Shown here: positions 45,439 through 55,138 of the stretch, piece by piece
Layout of the letters: each line of letters begins with the position of its first letter
How positions within the stretch are numbered: position 1 is the stretch's first letter
Source of the DNA: Bacteroidaceae bacterium
Lineage (GTDB): Bacteria > Bacteroidota > Bacteroidia > Bacteroidales > Bacteroidaceae
Assembly: GCA_017650045.1 (NCBI GenBank)
Contig: JAGCFP010000013.1
Span: 1 to 64,000, forward strand
DNA: 64,000 bases
Reading direction: 5' to 3'
The notes under the pieces: model-generated
Seen by the model: only the letters and a program-made list of their open reading frames with translations
Database searches by the model: none
What the model was told of the DNA's origin: nothing
Program-made: the position numbers and the translations under genes

Positions 45439-46692
45439 TTAGTTGTAGCAAGCCTCTCCATGTTCGTAAATATCGAGACCTTCCTCTTCAATTCGCTTGT
45501 CAACGCGGAGACCATGCAATTTTTTTATACCGAAGAACAGAATAAACCCGCAAATAGCAGCCCAAAGATCAATGACCAACACACCAAAGCACTCTGCGCC
45601 AAAGAATCCCCAGCCGAAGCCATAGAAAGCTCCATTTGTCGTAGATAGCAGACCTGTCATCATCGTACCGAGAATACCGCAGACACCATGTACGGAAGAG
45701 GCTCCTACTGGGTCATCGATGTGCAATTTATGGTCAATAAACTCGATAGCAAAAACCAATACAAGTCCACATACAAGACCGATGATGCCGGCGCCTATGG
45801 GAGATACGAGGTCACAACCAGCAGTAATACCCACGAGGCCTGCCAGCACACCATTGAGAGTCAATGACAATGAAGGCTTTCCGTACTTCAACCATGTGAG
45901 GAACATTGTAGCCATTCCACCTGCTGCGGCTGCGAGATTAGTGGTCAAGAACACGTGAGAGATGGCCACACGGTTCACTTCTCCACTTGCTGCCAATTGT
46001 GAGCCAGGGTTGAATCCGAACCAACCTAGCCAGAGGATAAATACACCGAGTGCCGCCATCGTCAAGTTGTGGCCTGGAATAGCACGGCTTTTGCCCTCTT
46101 TACTGTATTTACCGATACGAGGACCGAGGGCCATGGCACCAATGATTGCTAACACTCCGCCCACGCTATGAACGATGGCAGAACCGGCAAAGTCGTGGAA
46201 CACCTCTCCAAATGTATTCATCATAAAACCGTCGGTTGCATCGTTGCAGAGCCAACCTCCACCCCAAGTCCAATGCCCCTCGATAGGATAAATGAACAGC
46301 GAGATGACCGCACTATAAATAAGGTACATCGAGAATTTTGTACGCTCAGCCATAGCGCCGCTCACTATTGTTGCGCTGGTGGCACAGAACACGGTCTCAA
46401 AAATTAAGAATCCCTCTACGGGCAAATCTCCTTTGTAGAAACTCAAGTCGCCCCAGTTAGGTGCACCGATAAATCCAGCACCTTCACTGCCAAACATGAA
46501 GCCGAAACCGAGGAAGAAGAACAGCAAAGAGCCAAACATAAAATCGACAAAGTTCTTCATTAGAATATTAGCAGTGTTTTTACTTCTCGTAAAACCTGCC
46601 TCACACAGCGCAAAGCCTGGCTGCATCCAAAAAACCAACATGGCTGCCAATAGCATCCATACAGTATCAAGTGATAATCCAATTTCGTTCAT
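45439..46692 (-). CDS. amt: Ammonium transporter (Amt family), first copy
   Basis: The 417-residue protein (from this start) has about 11 membrane helices. Amt signatures include LDTVWMLLAAMLVFWMQPG, EAGFTRSKNTANIL, the conserved HSVGGVLAIIGAMALGPR segment and ILWLGWFGFNPGS. It moves ammonium into the cell. A longer frame starts at 46746, but ATG at 46692 (MNEIGLSLD) is preceded by AGAAAAG and fits homologues. It follows glnK by 125 bp, the standard PII-Amt pairing in which PII blocks the channel when nitrogen is plentiful. Confidence 0.95.
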   Translation of the reverse strand: MNEIGLSLDTVWMLLAAMLVFWMQPGFALCEAGFTRSKNTANILMKNFVDFMFGSLLFFFLGFGFMFGSEGAGFIGAPNWGDLSFYKGDLPVEGFLIFETVFCATSATIVSGAMAERTKFSMYLIYSAVISLFIYPIEGHWTWGGGWLCNDATDGFMMNTFGEVFHDFAGSAIVHSVGGVLAIIGAMALGPRIGKYSKEGKSRAIPGHNLTMAALGVFILWLGWFGFNPGSQLAASGEVNRVAISHVFLTTNLAAAAGGMATMFLTWLKYGKPSLSLTLNGVLAGLVGITAGCDLVSPIGAGIIGLVCGLVLVFAIEFIDHKLHIDDPVGASSVHGVCGILGTMMTGLLSTTNGAFYGFGWGFFGAECFGVLVIDLWAAICGFILFFGIKKLHGLRVDKRIEEEGLDIYEHGEACYN

Positions 46693-46817
46693 GATCTTTT
46701 CTGTTTTGCCCCCTAAATTATGGGGTGGGGTCTGAACGACCGCCATTGTTAATAATGTTATCCTTTAAGAGTCTTTGCTTTTTTGACTCCTGTAGTCCTA
46801 AAGCTTAAGAGACAAAA

Positions 46818-47165
46818 TCATTTCTTGTCTCTCAATACGGTGTCGCCGTTCTCGCCCGTGCGAATGCTCCATGTATCAATCATGTCACTCACAAAGATGC
46901 GACCGTCGCCAACTTCGCCCGTATGTGCAACTTTCAGAATCACTTTTACCGTCGGCTCCACGAACTGGTCGCGACAGACAATGCTCAGTGCCACACGTTC
47001 TATAACATCTGTTGAGTATTGGACGCCACGGTATATCCTCTCTTGTCGGCTCTGTCCAATACCGTGAACGTTGTGGTACTCAAACCAGTCAATGTCCGAT
47101 GAAAGCAAAGCCTCCTTCACATCTTCGAACTTCGTCTTGCGGATAATTGCTTCAATCCTTTTCAT
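46818..47165 (-). CDS. glnK: P-II family nitrogen regulatory protein
   Basis: The 115-residue protein from this start (MKRIEAIIRKTKFEDVKEAL) is a PII trimer subunit that senses 2-oxoglutarate and ATP/ADP. The T-loop region is YHNVHGIGQSRQERIYRG, with Tyr45 at the position of the modifiable tyrosine of GlnB. The C-terminal signature TGEVGDGRIFVSDM is intact. A longer frame begins at 47240, but its first codon lies inside the -7 promoter element, so the ATG at 47165 is preferred; AAAGGGAAAAG upstream may also help ribosome binding. It is the first gene of the glnK-amt-porin unit. Confidence 0.94.
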   Translation of the reverse strand: MKRIEAIIRKTKFEDVKEALLSSDIDWFEYHNVHGIGQSRQERIYRGVQYSTDVIERVALSIVCRDQFVEPTVKVILKVAHTGEVGDGRIFVSDMIDTWSIRTGENGDTVLRDKK

Positions 47166-47222
47166 AATCTTTTCCCTTTTTACCTTATTAATTATTACTT
47201 TAACCCTTTTGGAGTTACAATC

Positions 47223-47234
47223 TGTCAATTGACA
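47223..47234. promoter_or_regulatory. Perfect 12-bp palindrome at the predicted glnK transcription start
   Basis: TGTCAATTGACA is identical to its own reverse complement. It begins 3 bp downstream of the glnK -7 element, so it covers the likely transcription start, a typical position for a repressor operator. A partial copy (GTCAATT) occurs at 49083-49089 upstream of amt2. Confidence 0.5.
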
Positions 47235-47237
47235 CTG

Positions 47238-47245
47238 CAAAAGTA
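47238..47245 (-). promoter_or_regulatory. Predicted -7 element of the glnK-amt operon
   Basis: Leftward TACTTTTG matches TAnnTTTG exactly and gives a leader of about 65 nt to the ATG at 47165. There is no TTG at the -33 spacing, which would suit an activated promoter. Confidence 0.6.
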
Positions 47246-47509
47246 CTATATTTTGAAAGTAAATCTATATAAATGATTGCTATTTGATTGTTAAATTTAA
47301 AATTTGCTTACATTTGGTTTTAAAATTGGTATAAAATATTTTTATTAGTCAATTCTATGTCTTAAAAACTAACATTTTGTAACTGAAGTCCCATCACGTT
47401 GGCATCCAACATTTTTTTTAGAAACCATATTCGATATCTGAAAAATGTTTCGTGAGACTCTCGACGCTCTGTATAATGCACTTATGCATTGAATATTAAG
47501 CATTATAAT
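47246..47509. other. AT-rich gene-free region upstream of glnK
   Basis: I see no gene here. The sequence is very AT-rich and includes runs of T and A, followed by AGCATTATAA-type motifs (47490-47509) that look like diverged copies of the neighbouring 21-bp repeat. Confidence 0.4.
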
Positions 47510-47593
47510 CGTGGAGCATTGAGTTACGCTCGTAGAGCAATGCTCTGTGAACGTAGAGCAATGAGTTATGATCGTAGAGCATAGGTTTATGAA
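47510..47593. repeat. Four tandem 21-bp repeats
   Basis: Units start at 47510, 47531, 47552 and 47573, each exactly 21 bp and beginning CGTAGAGCA (first copy CGTGGAGCA) followed by a variable part such as ATGAGTTATGAT. No unrelated spacers are present. The array lies 18 bp past the stop codon of amt2. Confidence 0.8.
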
Positions 47594-47611
47594 AACTCTC
47601 TATTTGAACCA

Positions 47612-48997
47612 TTACTTGTTTTTCTCTCTGAGGTGCTCCTCATACTCTGCCAATTCTCTCTCACCAATGTTTGCCAATCCGTAATGTTCGTCATGCTGTG
47701 AGAAGTCAAGTCCCACTTTCTCGCTAAAAGCAGAAACGCGCATAGGGATGAGATGATCAATGAATTTATACCCCAGCCAACTCATGGCAAAGGTGTAGAT
47801 GAATACGATGACAATAGCCAACAGATGGTAGAGGAAAATCACAAAACCTTCCCATGTGCCAGCTATGAGACCTTCTTGGATGAAGATTCCCGTAAGAACA
47901 GTTCCGAAGATACCTCCTGTTCCATGTGTGGGGAATACGTCAAGGGCATCGTCGATACGGGAATGCGAGCGCCAATAAACGGTGATGTTGCATATAAGCG
48001 TAATGACGAAAGCGATGAAAATGCTTTGACCCACATTGACGTAGCCTGCCGATGGTGTGATGGCCACCAAACCGACTACACAACCTACGGCAGCACCCAT
48101 AGCTGATGGTTTACGACCGCGCAGACAGTCGAAGAATATCCACGTCATCATGGCCGTTGCCGACGCGGTGTTTGTATTCAAAAACGCCTTGATAGCCTGT
48201 CCGTCTGCATGAAGTGATGAACCTGCATTGAAGCCAAACCATCCCAACCACAACATCGCCGCACCCAACAAAACAAAGGGGATGTTGGCTGGTTCACTCT
48301 TTCTTGTCACAGCCTTACGACGTCCAAGGAAGATGGCACCTGCCAATGCGGCTATACCTGATGAGGCATGTACTACGATACCACCTGCAAAGTCTACAAC
48401 TCCCCAGCGCATGAATAATCCCTCTGGGTGCCAAGTCATGTGTGCCAATGGACAATAGATGAAAAAGAAGAAGAACATCATGAAGAACATATATGCTGAG
48501 AAGCGTACACGTTCAGCAAATGAACCTGTAATCAACGAGGGAGTAATGATCGCAAATTTCATCTGGAACAATGCAAACAACGCCAATGGAATTGTTGCAC
48601 CACCTAATATATTACCAGCAGGTGTAGTATATATCTCAGATCCTACATTCTGGAACATCAGGAATGTCAGCGGATTACCAATCACGCCACCAATATCATC
48701 ACCAAAACACAACGAAAATCCGATAACTACCCAAAGAACAGAAATCAGTCCCATTGCAATAAACGATTGCAGCATGGTACTGATGACATTCTTTGCACCC
48801 ACCATACCGCCATAAAAGAACGATAGACCGGGTGTCATCATTAACACAAAAATAGTAGCCGTAATAAGCCAAGCTACATCAGCAGCTGAAATAACTGACC
48901 AATCACATTCAAATGTAGGCTCACTCACTGCCAAACCACCCAAAGCTATCAGTGTCATAGCCGTCATTAGGATAATCCAACGTCTTTTTACCTTCAT
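47612..48997 (-). CDS. Ammonium transporter (Amt family), second copy
   Basis: The 461-residue protein has an N-terminal hydrophobic segment that looks like a signal peptide (LMTAMTLIALGGLAVSE), then the Amt core: TPGLSFFYGGMVGAKNVIST, VDFAGGIVVHASSGIAALAG with the pore histidine, AMLWLGWFGFNAGSS and the second pore histidine region DVFPTHGTGGIFGT. It diverges clearly from the first Amt and carries a longer C-terminal tail (SQHDEHYGLANIGERELAEY). No second PII gene is adjacent. It is divergent from gltB and has its own -7 element at 49043-49050. Confidence 0.95.
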   Translation of the reverse strand: MKVKRRWIILMTAMTLIALGGLAVSEPTFECDWSVISAADVAWLITATIFVLMMTPGLSFFYGGMVGAKNVISTMLQSFIAMGLISVLWVVIGFSLCFGDDIGGVIGNPLTFLMFQNVGSEIYTTPAGNILGGATIPLALFALFQMKFAIITPSLITGSFAERVRFSAYMFFMMFFFFFIYCPLAHMTWHPEGLFMRWGVVDFAGGIVVHASSGIAALAGAIFLGRRKAVTRKSEPANIPFVLLGAAMLWLGWFGFNAGSSLHADGQAIKAFLNTNTASATAMMTWIFFDCLRGRKPSAMGAAVGCVVGLVAITPSAGYVNVGQSIFIAFVITLICNITVYWRSHSRIDDALDVFPTHGTGGIFGTVLTGIFIQEGLIAGTWEGFVIFLYHLLAIVIVFIYTFAMSWLGYKFIDHLIPMRVSAFSEKVGLDFSQHDEHYGLANIGERELAEYEEHLREKNK

Positions 48998-49042
48998 AAT
49001 CTTTTACCTTATTAATTAATAATAGTTACGCTGCTTCGAGTG

Positions 49043-49050
49043 CAAAAATA
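49043..49050 (-). promoter_or_regulatory. Predicted -7 element of amt2
   Basis: Leftward TATTTTTG, exact TAnnTTTG, 45 bp before the start at 48997. Confidence 0.5.
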
Positions 49051-49249
49051 ATTCATTCTGTTATTAACGCCATTAAATATGCGTCAATTTGTTTTTAGAA
49101 TACGGCTGATTGTGATAAAATGTTATTTATTTATTGGTAATTGTGTTATAACGTTACAAAACATATATAATAAACGTTGATTTGTAAGAAAGAGCCTAAA
49201 TTAATAATAAAAAGGAAAGTAAATATTTTTATATTACAACATTATGTTA

Positions 49250-49257
49250 TAATTTTG
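49250..49257 (+). promoter_or_regulatory. Predicted -7 element of the gltB operon
   Basis: TAATTTTG, exact TAnnTTTG, 41 bp before the gltB start. The -33 position has only T-rich sequence without TTG. Confidence 0.6.
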
Positions 49258-49298
49258 CGGCAAGAATTAGACAAATAGATAGCTAATTAGATAACGAT

Positions 49299-52200
49299 AT
49301 GACAAAATGTAAGTCGCAATATCAAGAAGGCGGACTCTACCAAAGTGCCTATGAGCATGATGCTTGTGGTGTGGGAATGATCGTAAACATCCATGGTAAC
49401 AAGAGCCATGAATTGGTGAATAATGCGCTCCGTGTTTTAGAGAATATGAGGCATCGTGGTGCTGAAGTAGGAAAAGACGGTGATGGTGCAGGTATCATGA
49501 TTCAGATTCCTCACGAATTTATTTTATTGCAAGGAATACCTGTACCTGAGAAGGGGAAGTATGGTACCGGACTGGTATTCTTGCCTAAAGATGAGCAAGC
49601 GCAGCAGGAAATACTGAGTGTGATGATTGAAGAGATAGAACGAGAAGGACTCCAATTGATGCACTTGAGGAATGTTCCCACTAATTCAGAATGCTTAGGT
49701 GAGGCTGCTCGAAATACAGAACCAGCCATCAAACAGGTGTTTGTCACTGGTATGAGTGATGATAAGGCGGAAAGTTTCCCTCAAAGTTTATATAAAATAA
49801 GAAAGAAAATAGAGCGACGTGTAAACCACAAAGATTTCTATATTTGTTCGCTCAGCAATACGAATATGATTTATAAGGGAATGTTGTCGAGCATCCAAGT
49901 GCGTCAATATTACCCAGATTTGTCAAACCCTTATCTTACAAGTGGTCTGGCATTGGTACATTCACGATTTAGTACAAATACATTTCCTACTTGGAGTTTA
50001 GCGCAGCCTTTCCGATTGTTGGCCCACAACGGTGAGATTAATACTATTCGAGGCAATCGTGGATGGATGCAAGCCAGAGAGAGCGTATTGTCTAGTGATG
50101 CATTGGGGGATGCAAAAGCTCTTTCTCCCCTTGTGCAACCAGGAATGTCTGACTCTGCATCGCTCGACAATGTACTGGAGTTTCTGGTGATGTCGGGTCT
50201 GTCTTTGCCACATGCCATGAGTGTATTAATTCCTGAATCATTTAACGATAAGAATCCCATCTCCGAAGACTTGAAAGCATTCTATGAATACCACTCCATT
50301 TTGATGGAGCCATGGGATGGTCCTGCCGCATTGCTCTTTTCAGATGGAAGGTTTGCAGGTGGAATGCTCGACAGGAATGGTTTGCGTCCTGCTCGATATA
50401 CCATTACTAAGAATGATACGATGGTGGTGGCTTCTGAAGTGGGAGTAATGGATTTTGAACCTACGGAAATAGCAGAGAAGGGACGTCTTCAACCAGGTAA
50501 GATTCTGCTTATCGATACAAAAGAAGGCAAGATTTACTATGATGGTGAGATAAAGCAACAGTTGGCCAACGAGCATCCCTATCGTCAGTGGCTGAGTACG
50601 AATCGTATCCAATTAGAGAAGTTGAAGAGTGGCCGACATATAGAGAACGCGATAAAGGATCTGTTGAATAAGGAAGTGATGTTTGGTTTTGGCGAGGAAG
50701 ATATCTCATCAACCATCATACCTATGGCTGTAAATGGTCAAGAGCCGACGGCTTCTATGGGTAACGATACCCCACTGGCTGTCTTTAGTGATAAGCCACA
50801 GACATTCTTCAACTATTTCCGTCAGCAGTTTGCACAAGTGACAAACCCTGCTATCGATTCCATACGGGAAGAGTTAGTCATGTCATTGACAGAGTATATT
50901 GGTAGGGTAGGTACAGGCATTTTGAATCCTGACGAAACAAATTGCAAGATGGTACGTTTGCCTCACCCCATATTGAATAATACACAGCTGGATATTCTGT
51001 GTAATATCCGATATAAAGGCTTTAACACAATAAAGCTACCGATGACATTCGATGGAACCAAAGGTGGTGACGGATTACGTGAAGCGCTCGATGCGTTGTG
51101 TCATAAGGCGGAGAAAAGTGTGGATGAGGGGTACAACTATATCATCCTTTCCGATCGCGATATAGACGCTGAACTCGTTGCGATTCCTAGTCTGCTGGCT
51201 GTCAGTTCAGTGCATCATTATTTAATTAGCGTGGGTAAGCGTGTACAAACGGCACTGATTGTTGAGAGTGGAGAGATTCGTGAAACAATGCATGCTGCGC
51301 TGTTGTTGGGTTACGGAGCTAGTGCCCTGTGTCCATACATGACGTTTGCTATTCTTGATGACCTAGTTAAACAGCACAAAATACAGGAGGACTACGAAAC
51401 AGCTGAGAAGAACTATATCAAGGCTGTGAAGAAGGGCTTGTTTAAGATTATGGCAAAGATGGGAATCTCCACCATTCGCTCTTATCGTGGTGCAAAGATT
51501 TTCGAAAGTATCGGATTGAGCGAGAATTTGCTAAAAACATATTTCGGAACAGAGGTAAGCACCATCGGAGGCATCGGGTTGGAGAAGATAGCAAAGGATG
51601 CAATGGCTATGCACGAGGCTGCCTATAGAACTACAGAATTCTTACCCAATCTCGGACAATTCCATTGGCGTAAGGATGGCATTATGCACGCTTGGAATCC
51701 TGAGACTATAGCCACTTTACAACTGGCAACGAGAACGGGCAATTACGAGAAGTTTAAGGAGTTCTCTAAACTTGTACACGCCAAAGAAGGTCCTATCTTT
51801 ATCCGTGATTTTATGGGTTGGAAGAAGCATCCCATCAGTTTGGATGAGGTGGAACCTGTAGAAAGTATTGTGAAGCACTTTGTCACAGGTGCCATGAGTT
51901 TTGGCGCGCTGAGCAAGGAGGCGCACGAGGCTATCTGTATGGCCATGAATAAGCTGGGCTCTCGTTCAAATACTGGTGAGGGTGGTGAGGACTCAGAGCG
52001 ATTCCATGCTGAGCGTGATGGTATTAGTCTTTGTTCAAAGACCAAGCAAATAGCTTCAGGTCGTTTTGGTGTCACCACTGAATATCTGGTGAATGCCGAA
52101 GAGATACAGATAAAGGTAGCCCAAGGGGCTAAACCGGGTGAGGGCGGACAGTTGCCAGGTTTCAAGGTAAACGAAGTGATAGCCAAGACGCGTCATTCCA

Positions 52201-53771
52201 TTCCTGGAATCTCACTTATTTCACCACCTCCTCATCATGACATCTATAGTATTGAAGATCTTGCTCAACTCATCTTCGACCTGAAAAATGTAAATCCACA
52301 TGCAACAGTTAGCGTGAAACTTGTGGCAGAGAGTGGTGTGGGAACAATTGCCGCTGGTGTGGCCAAAGCTAAGGCAGACATCATCGTGATTAGTGGTTCT
52401 GAGGGTGGTACTGGAGCTTCTCCAGCTTCAAGTATGCGGTTTGCTGGTATCTCTCCTGAAATCGGAATTGCAGAGACACAGCAGACACTGGTGAGAAACG
52501 GACTCCGCCATTTTGTGCGTTTGCAGGTGGATGGACAGATAAAGACGGGGCGTGATATTGTACTTATGGCCATGTTGGGTGCGGAGGAATTTGGTTTTGG
52601 TACGGCAGCACTCATCGTATTAGGCTGCGTGATGATGCGTAAATGCAATTTGAACACTTGTCCAATGGGTGTAGCTACTCAGAATCCTGAGCTTCGCAAA
52701 CATTTCATGGGAAGATATGAATATTTGGTAAACTACTTTACGTTCCTTGCACAAGAAGTACGGGAATATTTGGCAGAGATGGGCTTTAAGACGTTGAATG
52801 ACATTGTGGGACGAGTGGATCTTATTGAAACCAAAGATTCGGTGATTGACTTTAGGCGCTTATTGAACAAAGAAGACGGAATTCTACACTTTACAGGTGA
52901 TGAAAAGAAACCTTCCGTGCCACTAGGCATGCAGAATACCATACTCGATCAGCAGATGATTGCAGCAGCTAAACAGGCCATTGAGCATCAGGAAGAAGTG
53001 AATCTGGATTACGCCATCAAGAATACGAACCGAGCTGTTGGTACGATGCTATCAGGGATGGTAGCCTTGAAATATGGACAGGCAGGACTTCCAAACGATA
53101 CCATCAACGTCAAGTTTAAAGGTTCCGCAGGACAGTCGTTTGGTGCTTTCCTCTCCCATGGAATCAGTTTTAAATTGGAAGGAGAGACCAATGACTACTT
53201 TGGCAAAGGACTCAGTGGTGGACGTATTTCCATTCTGCCACCAATGCGAAGCAGTTTCAAGGCAGAAGAAAACATTATAGCTGGAAATACAGGACTGTAT
53301 GGTGCCACGAGTGGAGAACTCTATATTAATGGTAAAGTAGGCGAACGTTTTGGCGTACGCAACTCTGGAGCCATTGCTGTCATTGAAGGAGCAGGAGATC
53401 ATTGTTGCGAATATATGACAGGAGGTCGTGTAGTCGTACTTGGTGAGACAGGACGCAACTTTGCTGCTGGTATGTCGGGTGGTGTGGCTTATGTGTATGA
53501 TCGCAAACACACCTTCGATTATTTCTGTAATATGGATATGGTAGAACTGAGTCTGGTAGAGGATAATGTGAGTCGTAAGGAATTGTTGGAATTGATACGT
53601 CAGCACTATCTGCATACAGGTTCTGCATTCGCAGGCAAGATGCTTGATGACTGGCAACGTTATGTAGAAGATTTCATTCAAGTGGTACCTATCGAATATA
53701 AACGTGTGTTGCAAGAAGAGCAGATGAAGAAACTCAGAGATAAGATTGCAGACATGCAAAGAGAATATTAA
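49299..53771 (+). CDS. gltB: Glutamate synthase large subunit (GOGAT alpha)
   Basis: The 1490-residue enzyme transfers the amide of glutamine to 2-oxoglutarate to give two glutamates. A 22-residue propeptide precedes the nucleophile Cys23 (HDACGVGMIV). The class II glutaminase domain (23-430), a central domain, the FMN-binding synthase domain (about 850-1230) and a C-terminal beta-helix (GXGXG repeats, such as IAGNTGLYGATSGELYING) follow in order. The 3Fe-4S cluster cysteines are in CVMMRKCNLNTCPMG. Length fits the NADPH-type large subunit. It heads the gltB-gltD-dapF-dapL-glnN operon. Confidence 0.97.
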   Translation: MTKCKSQYQEGGLYQSAYEHDACGVGMIVNIHGNKSHELVNNALRVLENMRHRGAEVGKDGDGAGIMIQIPHEFILLQGIPVPEKGKYGTGLVFLPKDEQAQQEILSVMIEEIEREGLQLMHLRNVPTNSECLGEAARNTEPAIKQVFVTGMSDDKAESFPQSLYKIRKKIERRVNHKDFYICSLSNTNMIYKGMLSSIQVRQYYPDLSNPYLTSGLALVHSRFSTNTFPTWSLAQPFRLLAHNGEINTIRGNRGWMQARESVLSSDALGDAKALSPLVQPGMSDSASLDNVLEFLVMSGLSLPHAMSVLIPESFNDKNPISEDLKAFYEYHSILMEPWDGPAALLFSDGRFAGGMLDRNGLRPARYTITKNDTMVVASEVGVMDFEPTEIAEKGRLQPGKILLIDTKEGKIYYDGEIKQQLANEHPYRQWLSTNRIQLEKLKSGRHIENAIKDLLNKEVMFGFGEEDISSTIIPMAVNGQEPTASMGNDTPLAVFSDKPQTFFNYFRQQFAQVTNPAIDSIREELVMSLTEYIGRVGTGILNPDETNCKMVRLPHPILNNTQLDILCNIRYKGFNTIKLPMTFDGTKGGDGLREALDALCHKAEKSVDEGYNYIILSDRDIDAELVAIPSLLAVSSVHHYLISVGKRVQTALIVESGEIRETMHAALLLGYGASALCPYMTFAILDDLVKQHKIQEDYETAEKNYIKAVKKGLFKIMAKMGISTIRSYRGAKIFESIGLSENLLKTYFGTEVSTIGGIGLEKIAKDAMAMHEAAYRTTEFLPNLGQFHWRKDGIMHAWNPETIATLQLATRTGNYEKFKEFSKLVHAKEGPIFIRDFMGWKKHPISLDEVEPVESIVKHFVTGAMSFGALSKEAHEAICMAMNKLGSRSNTGEGGEDSERFHAERDGISLCSKTKQIASGRFGVTTEYLVNAEEIQIKVAQGAKPGEGGQLPGFKVNEVIAKTRHSIPGISLISPPPHHDIYSIEDLAQLIFDLKNVNPHATVSVKLVAESGVGTIAAGVAKAKADIIVISGSEGGTGASPASSMRFAGISPEIGIAETQQTLVRNGLRHFVRLQVDGQIKTGRDIVLMAMLGAEEFGFGTAALIVLGCVMMRKCNLNTCPMGVATQNPELRKHFMGRYEYLVNYFTFLAQEVREYLAEMGFKTLNDIVGRVDLIETKDSVIDFRRLLNKEDGILHFTGDEKKPSVPLGMQNTILDQQMIAAAKQAIEHQEEVNLDYAIKNTNRAVGTMLSGMVALKYGQAGLPNDTINVKFKGSAGQSFGAFLSHGISFKLEGETNDYFGKGLSGGRISILPPMRSSFKAEENIIAGNTGLYGATSGELYINGKVGERFGVRNSGAIAVIEGAGDHCCEYMTGGRVVVLGETGRNFAAGMSGGVAYVYDRKHTFDYFCNMDMVELSLVEDNVSRKELLELIRQHYLHTGSAFAGKMLDDWQRYVEDFIQVVPIEYKRVLQEEQMKKLRDKIADMQREY

Positions 53772-53793
53772 TGTTCAATGATCAATAAATAAA

Positions 53794-55137
53794 ATGGGAA
53801 ATTCAAGAGCATTTTTAGAGATACATCGTCAGGAGGCAGGTTACCGTCCCATTCACGATAGAATCCACGATTTTGGTGAAGTAGAGCAGACACTTAATAC
53901 ACACCAACGTCGCGAACAGGCGAGTCGATGCATGGATTGTGGTGTACCTTTTTGTCATTGGGCTTGTCCGCTGGGCAATAAGGCACCAGAATGGAATGAT
54001 GCCCTGATGAAAGGTGAATGGGAATTGGCTTATCGTTTATTAAACAGCACCAATCCATTCCCTGAATTTACGGGGCGTATCTGTCCTGCATTATGTGAGA
54101 AAGCTTGTGTGCTCAATCGCTATAACCATGAACCAACCACTAACCGTGAGGATGAAGCAGCCATCACAGAGATGGCCTTTCAAGAAGGTTATGTGACGGT
54201 TCATCATCCAGAAAGAAATGGCAAGCGTGTGGCTGTCATAGGTGCTGGTCCTTCAGGATTGGCAGCTGCACACGACTTGAACCTGTTGGGTTATAGCGTC
54301 ACTGTATTCGAGAAGAACGAAGCCGCAGGTGGTCTATTGCGTTATGGTATCCCTAACTTCAAACTCAACAAAGCCATTATCAATCGTCGTCTCAGACTGT
54401 TGGAACAAGAAGGTATTGAGTTCCGTTATGGGGAAAACGTTTTGTGTGATGTTCATTTTGCTTCACAATATGATGCTGTAGTCATAGCCACAGGTACTCC
54501 TACAGCCCGTGATTTGAATATCCCAGGTCGTAAGCTAAAAGGGGTTCACTTCGCTCTAGAACTACTCAGTCAACAGAATCGAGTATTAGCAGGAATGGAG
54601 TTCTCAAAAAAGGATCGCATTACTGCTCTTGGAAAGGATGTGCTTGTCATAGGTGGTGGTGATACAGGGTCAGACTGTATAGGTACAGCTCATCGACAAG
54701 GTTGTAAGAGTGTGACGCAGATAGAAATCATGCCACGGCCTGTAGAAGGTCCCGAAGATCCGCAGAATCCTTGGCCTAACTATCCACGTACCTTGAAAAC
54801 GACTAGTAGTCATGAGGAAGGTTGTACGCGTCGCTGGAATATCAATACACTTGAATTCTTAGGCGAAAACGGTCAGTTGACAGGTGTGAGAGTACAGGAA
54901 ATCGATTGGAAACCAAATCCTGCAGGTGGTCGCCCTATCATGATTGAGAAAGGTAAACCTGAGATTATCAAGGCCGAATTGGTGCTACTTGCCATGGGAT
55001 TTCTCAAGCCAGAGCATCCGAAATATGCTGAAAATATATTTGTCTGTGGAGATGCTGCCAATGGTGCCAGTCTCGTGGTTCGTGCCATGGCAAGTGGTAA
55101 GCAGACAGCACTTAACGTACATAAATACTTAGGCTGA
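53794..55137 (+). CDS. gltD: Glutamate synthase small subunit (GOGAT beta)
   Basis: The 447-residue flavoprotein passes electrons from NAD(P)H to GltB. The N-terminal domain carries the cysteine clusters [20 protein letters not shown] and [12 protein letters not shown] for 4Fe-4S centres. FAD binding is shown by [17 protein letters not shown] and NAD(P)H binding by [16 protein letters not shown]. It lies 22 bp after gltB and 1 bp before dapF. Confidence 0.97.
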   Translation: MGNSRAFLEIHRQEAGYRPIHDRIHDFGEVEQTLNTHQRREQASRCMDCGVPFCHWACPLGNKAPEWNDALMKGEWELAYRLLNSTNPFPEFTGRICPALCEKACVLNRYNHEPTTNREDEAAITEMAFQEGYVTVHHPERNGKRVAVIGAGPSGLAAAHDLNLLGYSVTVFEKNEAAGGLLRYGIPNFKLNKAIINRRLRLLEQEGIEFRYGENVLCDVHFASQYDAVVIATGTPTARDLNIPGRKLKGVHFALELLSQQNRVLAGMEFSKKDRITALGKDVLVIGGGDTGSDCIGTAHRQGCKSVTQIEIMPRPVEGPEDPQNPWPNYPRTLKTTSSHEEGCTRRWNINTLEFLGENGQLTGVRVQEIDWKPNPAGGRPIMIEKGKPEIIKAELVLLAMGFLKPEHPKYAENIFVCGDAANGASLVVRAMASGKQTALNVHKYLG

Positions 55138-55138
55138 T

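Larger units (their letters stand above)
48998..49298. promoter_or_regulatory. Divergent promoter region of amt2 and gltB
   Basis: Besides the two -7 elements, this AT-rich 301-bp region contains the 8-bp palindrome GTTATAAC (49145-49152), three TGTTAT words and one GTCAATT word shared with the glnK palindrome. It is a likely control region for the nitrogen genes on both sides; no specific regulator can be named. Confidence 0.4.

Noticed and set aside
47510..47593. CRISPR array
   Set aside because: The repeats are head to tail without unique spacers, and no cas gene is in the window.
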